DNA of 10,127 nt from assembly GCA_021204605.1 (NCBI GenBank), contig JAJPZD010000257.1:1-10127 (forward strand), written 5' to 3'. The notes beneath the pieces are model-generated. The model ran no database searches. It was not told where the DNA came from and worked only from the letters and a program-made list of their open reading frames with translations. Made by a program: the position numbers and the translations under genes. Shown here one piece after another: positions 6,372 through 10,127 of this stretch. Each line of letters starts with the position of its first letter. Positions within the stretch are counted from its first letter, which is position 1. Origin of the DNA: Prevotella sp. Its GTDB lineage: Bacteria > Bacteroidota > Bacteroidia > Bacteroidales > Bacteroidaceae.

Positions 6372-7097
6372 ATGCTCAACCAGTCAAAGGCAATAGTGCT
6401 CCATTCGTTTAAATACGGAGAAGAGAAGGTTATCGTAGAACTCCTTACCGAAACCTGTGGCAGGCAGTCGTGTATTGTACGTATTCCCAAGACACAAAAG
6501 GGAAAGCTCAAGAAGCAGTATTTCCAGCCTCTCTTTATATTAGATGTGATACTTGACATACGTCCTAATGCTAAGCTACAGAAAATCAGGGATGCAAGGG
6601 TATCTGTTCCATTCTCGTCCATACCGTTCAATCCATATAAGTTGTCTATTTCACTTTTCACGGCTGAGTTCATCCGCAATGCCACCTATCATGAACAGAC
6701 AGATAAGATATTGTTCGCCTATATTGAGAACAGTATTTTGTGGCTTGACAAGTGTGGGGAGAATTTCTACAATTTCCACCTTGTCTTTATGATGCGGCTT
6801 GCAAAGTTTCTCGGTTTTTATCCTAACCTTGACGACTATATGCCAGGCGACTGGTTTGACCTGCGAGGCAGTTGTTTTTGCCGGACTGCCCCTCTTCATC
6901 ACGACCGTTTAAATCCGGAAGATGCCAAGAAAATCAGTTTGATGCTAAGAATGAACTTCCCGACGATGTATCTTTATAAAATGACACATAGCGAGCGCAA
7001 CCGTCTTGTGGACGTGATAATAAATTATTACCGCTTGCATATCCCCGACTTTCCTGATCTCAGGTCTTTACCCGTCTTGAAGGAACTGTTCTTATAA
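6372..7097 (+). CDS. recO: DNA repair protein RecO
   Basis: Recombination mediator of the RecFOR pathway; RecO binds single-stranded DNA and helps RecR load RecA on SSB-coated gaps. The 241-residue protein has the N-terminal OB-fold segment typical of Bacteroidales RecO (SKAIVLHSFKYGEEKVIVELLT, with GRQSCIVR near 30-37). The helical C-terminal half includes WFDLRGSCFC (161-170), LMLRMNFPTM (190-199), ERNRLVDVI and the terminal block YYRLHIPDFPDLRSLPVLKE (219-238). A full four-cysteine zinc site, seen in some RecO proteins, is not present; only C168 and C170 lie in the usual region. I chose the ATG at 6372 because MLNQSKAIVLHS aligns with family N-termini; the in-frame TTG at 6327 would add 15 residues and overlap the promoter-like bases. 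It is divergent from tRNA-Glu and converges on the next gene with 7 bp between stops. Confidence 0.93.
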   Translation: MLNQSKAIVLHSFKYGEEKVIVELLTETCGRQSCIVRIPKTQKGKLKKQYFQPLFILDVILDIRPNAKLQKIRDARVSVPFSSIPFNPYKLSISLFTAEFIRNATYHEQTDKILFAYIENSILWLDKCGENFYNFHLVFMMRLAKFLGFYPNLDDYMPGDWFDLRGSCFCRTAPLHHDRLNPEDAKKISLMLRMNFPTMYLYKMTHSERNRLVDVIINYYRLHIPDFPDLRSLPVLKELFL

Positions 7098-7104
7098 GAA
7101 ATTC

Positions 7105-8856
7105 TCAATTCATCATCAGGAACATTTCCGCTTCCTCACCTTTGAATATTAACTCGGCGAGTTGGCTGATTGTAAGTTTCAGTGCATTCACATCAGGCAT
7201 ATCAGTTTGTTTTACCTTCCCGTGGTTGACAATGTAGTAGGCGTTGTTCATTGGAATGTCCTCATCATTCACCCTAATTACAATGCACGTTTGGGGATGA
7301 GTCTCCGCATAGAGGGCAAGGGCATGCTTGGCGTTCACCACACGTAGCATTGCCTGTATGTTTTCTACCTGTGGGTGATATGTTTCACCTGCAATACGTA
7401 TGTCGTCCTGAATAATATCATAGTTGTCCTTGTCGTGCAGCAACACACATTTCTTGCCGCGTTGGACAGTATCGAAGTCGGCATAGGATGTTGTAAGCGC
7501 ATCAACAGGCGGTGGTGTGCATGTGATTACATGAGCATATCCCAACTTGGCATACCATGTGTGAAGCCATTTCTCGGCTGGTATCAGAGAGGAGAATACA
7601 GCCTCATGAAAAAACGAGTAGAAATGAGCTTGCTTCATCAGGTTGTTTCCGATGTTCTGCTTACGGTATTCCAGCATTGTACTGACTCCACTGATGTAAG
7701 CCGTCTTCACCTCTTTTCCATGGTAAAGCATGGTGTAGGGTAGGGCTTGGAGGGCGGCTACGACCCTGTCATCCAATTGGCAGCATACGTTGTATTCACT
7801 CTTATAGATGCGTGAGAAATAAAGGTCAATGAATTTGTCAGAATCATTGAAAACATCCTTCCATATCGCCATTGTCTCCTGCTTTATGCGGTCCTGATCC
7901 TCGAAAGCCGCCAACGGATGTCTCTCCATTATGGTGTATTTCTCAATGAGGAATTCAGGTCTGTAAGACAACTTAGCTTTCCGCAGTCCCACATCGCCCA
8001 AGTCCTCCTCACGGTTTATATAGACATATTGTTCCGGGATGTGCTTAGCGAACTCCTGGTTTATTATGTTGAAAGCACCCTCGTAAGCCACATCAGCCTT
8101 TTCAACGCACACATCGAAAGTGTTATTGTTTATCGGACACCCGTAAGTGAAAGCCACAAGGTTGCCATCCACGAATATCGTACCACCGACAATGCCCAAC
8201 TTATCCCATCTGTTGAAGGCTCTTGTCATGGAGCGGAGCTCCTCTGTCAGTTCTTCTTCCTCGTTTTCTTCCCCTGATGAAAGTCGCCATTTCCGCTCTA
8301 ATTCAAGGCACTGTGGTATCATGTCGGGAGTAAGATCGCGGTATTCATACTGAGGATAAAGACTTTTGAATTTGTTGATATGGTTGCGCTTGCTTTGCAA
8401 TTTCTTTCCAGATAGATTGATCAGTTTTTCCCTCATATACACATAATCGCTATGGTCGCGATTAGGTTTTATGTCAAATGTATCAGGGAAATACTTTTCG
8501 GAGAGTTCTTTCAAATAGTTGCAAGCACCCAACATGAGGAAAGGATGCCCCATGGCTATGGAGTCCTCACGTATTGCCTTTATTATCCTCACGAAACAAT
8601 CATCACACTTTCCCACTTTGAATGTACCGTCTTGCTGTGTCTTAGGACGCGCAACAGGCATCATATAAGCAAGGTGATGACCGGCATAAAAACGGAAAAT
8701 CAGGTAATCATCCACAATGGCATATTGTGTATTGTAGAGGAATTTCCAACTGATAAGGTTGGAGAATGACAGGTCGCAGTTTTGACCCACTCCCCATAAG
8801 GTGAAACTATGTATCAGTTCCTTGTCATTCTCTGTCAGCTCATTAAATTTAATCAT
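7105..8856 (-). CDS. DUF2156 domain fused to Eis-like GNAT acetyltransferase with SCP2-like tail
   Basis: A 583-residue two-part protein. The N-terminal part (about 1-308) resembles DUF2156, the LPG-synthase C-terminal-like family, which itself has a double GNAT fold. Hallmarks are LSGKKLQSKRNHINKFKSLY (148-167) and NREEDLGDVGLRKAKLSYRP (281-300). The second part (about 312-450) is a GNAT domain, with the acetyl-CoA-binding motif in STMLEYRKQNIGNNLMKQA (392-410; R398, Q400, G403). A C-terminal region (about 480-583) resembles the SCP2-like domain of Eis-type acetyltransferases. No signal peptide or membrane helix is visible, unlike full MprF lysyltransferases, so it is probably cytosolic. The substrate is unknown. 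The ATG at 8856 is 3 bp after the stop of the EnvC-like gene, so the two are surely co-transcribed. I recall Bacteroides relatives of the two halves as separate genes, which would make this a fusion; that is from memory. Confidence 0.8.
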   Translation of the reverse strand: MIKFNELTENDKELIHSFTLWGVGQNCDLSFSNLISWKFLYNTQYAIVDDYLIFRFYAGHHLAYMMPVARPKTQQDGTFKVGKCDDCFVRIIKAIREDSIAMGHPFLMLGACNYLKELSEKYFPDTFDIKPNRDHSDYVYMREKLINLSGKKLQSKRNHINKFKSLYPQYEYRDLTPDMIPQCLELERKWRLSSGEENEEEELTEELRSMTRAFNRWDKLGIVGGTIFVDGNLVAFTYGCPINNNTFDVCVEKADVAYEGAFNIINQEFAKHIPEQYVYINREEDLGDVGLRKAKLSYRPEFLIEKYTIMERHPLAAFEDQDRIKQETMAIWKDVFNDSDKFIDLYFSRIYKSEYNVCCQLDDRVVAALQALPYTMLYHGKEVKTAYISGVSTMLEYRKQNIGNNLMKQAHFYSFFHEAVFSSLIPAEKWLHTWYAKLGYAHVITCTPPPVDALTTSYADFDTVQRGKKCVLLHDKDNYDIIQDDIRIAGETYHPQVENIQAMLRVVNAKHALALYAETHPQTCIVIRVNDEDIPMNNAYYIVNHGKVKQTDMPDVNALKLTISQLAELIFKGEEAEMFLMMN

Positions 8857-8859
8857 ATA

Positions 8860-10127
8860 TTATTTTCTCAGCCAGGTCTCAGGGTTGAGTTTCTCCGTTC
8901 CCTTTCTAAGTTGGAATTGAAGAATGTTATCCGTTCCCACTGCCCCCAAAGCCTCGCTTGTACTTACTTTCTGTCCACGGTGAACGTTCACTGAACGGAG
9001 GTTGCAATATACAGAGATATATTGCCCGTGACGCACCATCACCACCATGCTTCCGCCGAAACTGAACACGGCGCTAACCTCGCCATCGAATATCGCGCGT
9101 GCCGATGCACCGTTACTGCCGAGAATGTTGATGCCCTTGTTGTCTAATTGTACGTTCTTTAAACCTTCCACGTTATATTGTCCAAAATGGCTTACTATTC
9201 TATAAGAGCCCGTTATCGGCACTGGCAGTCTGCCACGGTTGCGCTCAAAACTGCCGCTTAGTTTGCGGTCCTCGGTGTCGAGAGTTGCCGTTTCAGTCGC
9301 CTCTTTCTTGGCTGCCGCAATCTCGTTGTCATGTCTTGTCTGTTCAACCTTTGCTTTCCGCTCAGCGGCTATTCTGTTGGCCTCAGCCTCTTTTGCAGCA
9401 CGCTCGGCACGCTCTTTCTCCTCTTTGCTCTTCTGCTCTGCAGCCTTTGCCTCTGCTTTCAGACGCTCCTCTTTCTCTTTCGCCTCCGCTATCTTGCGTT
9501 CGTTTTCCTTTGCAGCCGCTTCGGCTTCTGCCTGTTTGCGTGCCAGTTCCTCAGCACGTTTCTTCGCCTCTGCTTCTGCCTCAGCTTTCTTTTTAGCCGC
9601 TTCCGCCTCTGCCCTTGCCTTTGCGCGTGCCACTTCTTCTGCTACGAGTTTGTCGATCTGGGCGTTCAGGGCAGCGTCTTTCTTTTTCTGGTCATTGATG
9701 ATTGACAGTATTGTTTTCTGTTGTTTCTGTAAAGTCAGCACCATCATCTTCTGCTCATTCTGTTTTGTCTGCAAGGCAGCCTGCTCCTGTTGGTTTTTTG
9801 CCAACAGGCTGTTCTTATGGTCTTTGATGCGCTGCAACTCCTTGTGCTTTTCCTCTATTTGGTTTTGTTTCTCTTTCACCATTTCGCCCTGCACACGTTG
9901 GTAGGCGGCATATTCACGTACAAAGCGCATACGGCGGTACATTTGAGCGAAATTCTTAGCGCTGAAAATGAACATCAGCTTGTCTTGAACATTGCGGTTA
10001 CGTGCCATGTAGCGCATTGACTCAATGTATTTCGTCTTACGATCATCCAATTGCTCCTCAAGGGTGGATAGTTGGTGGTTAAGCAATTCTATGTTCTTGT
10101 CGATTTGCGCAATCTCATTCTGAATGC
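8860..10127 (-). CDS. EnvC/LytM-type murein hydrolase activator, 5' end cut by the window
   Basis: The reading frame runs without a stop to the right edge (coding for IQNEIAQIDKNIE before the TTG at 10086), so the N-terminus with its expected signal peptide lies outside. Visible order: a coiled coil, the Bacteroidales EnvC block DKLMFIFSAKNFAQMYRRMR at about 9985-9926, and a long Ala/Glu/Lys/Arg-rich helix from about 9670 to 9290 that resembles TolA-like linkers. Last is a LytM (peptidase M23) domain from about 9231 to the stop. The LytM zinc and catalytic positions look lost: NKGIN replaces HxGxD, YCNL replaces YxHL, and LQFQLR replaces the HxH strand. This fits an EnvC-type activator that switches on N-acetylmuramoyl-L-alanine amidases during cell separation rather than cutting peptidoglycan itself. 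It is probably periplasmic. The acetyltransferase fusion gene follows 3 bp after its stop. Confidence 0.88.
   Translation of the reverse strand, partial: IQNEIAQIDKNIELLNHQLSTLEEQLDDRKTKYIESMRYMARNRNVQDKLMFIFSAKNFAQMYRRMRFVREYAAYQRVQGEMVKEKQNQIEEKHKELQRIKDHKNSLLAKNQQEQAALQTKQNEQKMMVLTLQKQQKTILSIINDQKKKDAALNAQIDKLVAEEVARAKARAEAEAAKKKAEAEAEAKKRAEELARKQAEAEAAAKENERKIAEAKEKEERLKAEAKAAEQKSKEEKERAERAAKEAEANRIAAERKAKVEQTRHDNEIAAAKKEATETATLDTEDRKLSGSFERNRGRLPVPITGSYRIVSHFGQYNVEGLKNVQLDNKGINILGSNGASARAIFDGEVSAVFSFGGSMVVMVRHGQYISVYCNLRSVNVHRGQKVSTSEALGAVGTDNILQFQLRKGTEKLNPETWLRK

Noticed and set aside
7089..7100. Perfect 12-bp palindrome TTCTTATAAGAA over the recO stop codon as a bidirectional terminator
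   Set aside because: It is all weak pairs but two, has no loop and no T-run, so it would not form a stable RNA hairpin.
9239..9904. 221-codon plus-strand frame rich in Ser, Phe, Ala and Leu opposite the EnvC-like gene
   Set aside because: It is the complement of the repetitive Ala/Glu/Lys-coding stretch, which suppresses stops on the opposite strand; the composition is an artefact.

Overview
The window looks like ordinary chromosome from a Bacteroidota bacterium of the order Bacteroidales, most likely a Prevotella-type organism. The evidence is the protein sequences (SufBCDS, RecO, WbqC-like and EnvC-like proteins of the Bacteroidales type), weak or absent Shine-Dalgarno sites before most genes, a tRNA gene without an encoded CCA end, and two promoters that match the Bacteroidetes primary-sigma consensus (TTTG, 19-21 bp, TAnnTTTG). 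Assignment below order level is inference from sequence style.

Layout. Positions 1-146 are non-coding and carry an AT-rich array of about eight degenerate AATTCG units at a pitch close to 10 bp. On the minus strand, 147-788 encodes a WbqC-family protein. It sits only 33 bp after the end of a four-gene suf operon, sufB-sufC-sufD-sufS (5688 down to 822), which builds iron-sulfur clusters. A well-matched promoter lies just upstream of sufB. Next comes the rpsT (ribosomal protein S20) terminator, then rpsT, and 30 bp upstream of rpsT a tRNA-Glu(UUC) gene. The tRNA has its own strong promoter, so tRNA and rpsT are probably one transcript. recO (DNA repair) runs divergently on the plus strand, and its -7 element lies so close to the ATG that its mRNA may be leaderless.

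From 7105 to the right edge two minus-strand genes lie only 3 bp apart. The upstream one, cut by the window edge, is an EnvC/LytM-type murein hydrolase activator with a long Ala/Glu/Lys-rich coiled coil and a catalytically dead LytM domain. The downstream one is a 583-residue protein joining a DUF2156 (LPG-synthase-C-like) half to an Eis-like GNAT plus SCP2-like half. It converges on recO with a 7 bp gap.

No mobile element, CRISPR array, prophage or clearly new system is visible. The most interesting points are the DUF2156-GNAT fusion coupled to an EnvC-like gene, a CxxCxxCH tail on SufD, the 10-bp periodic repeat, the likely leaderless recO, and a tRNA-Glu whose acceptor stem seems to begin with a G-U pair.
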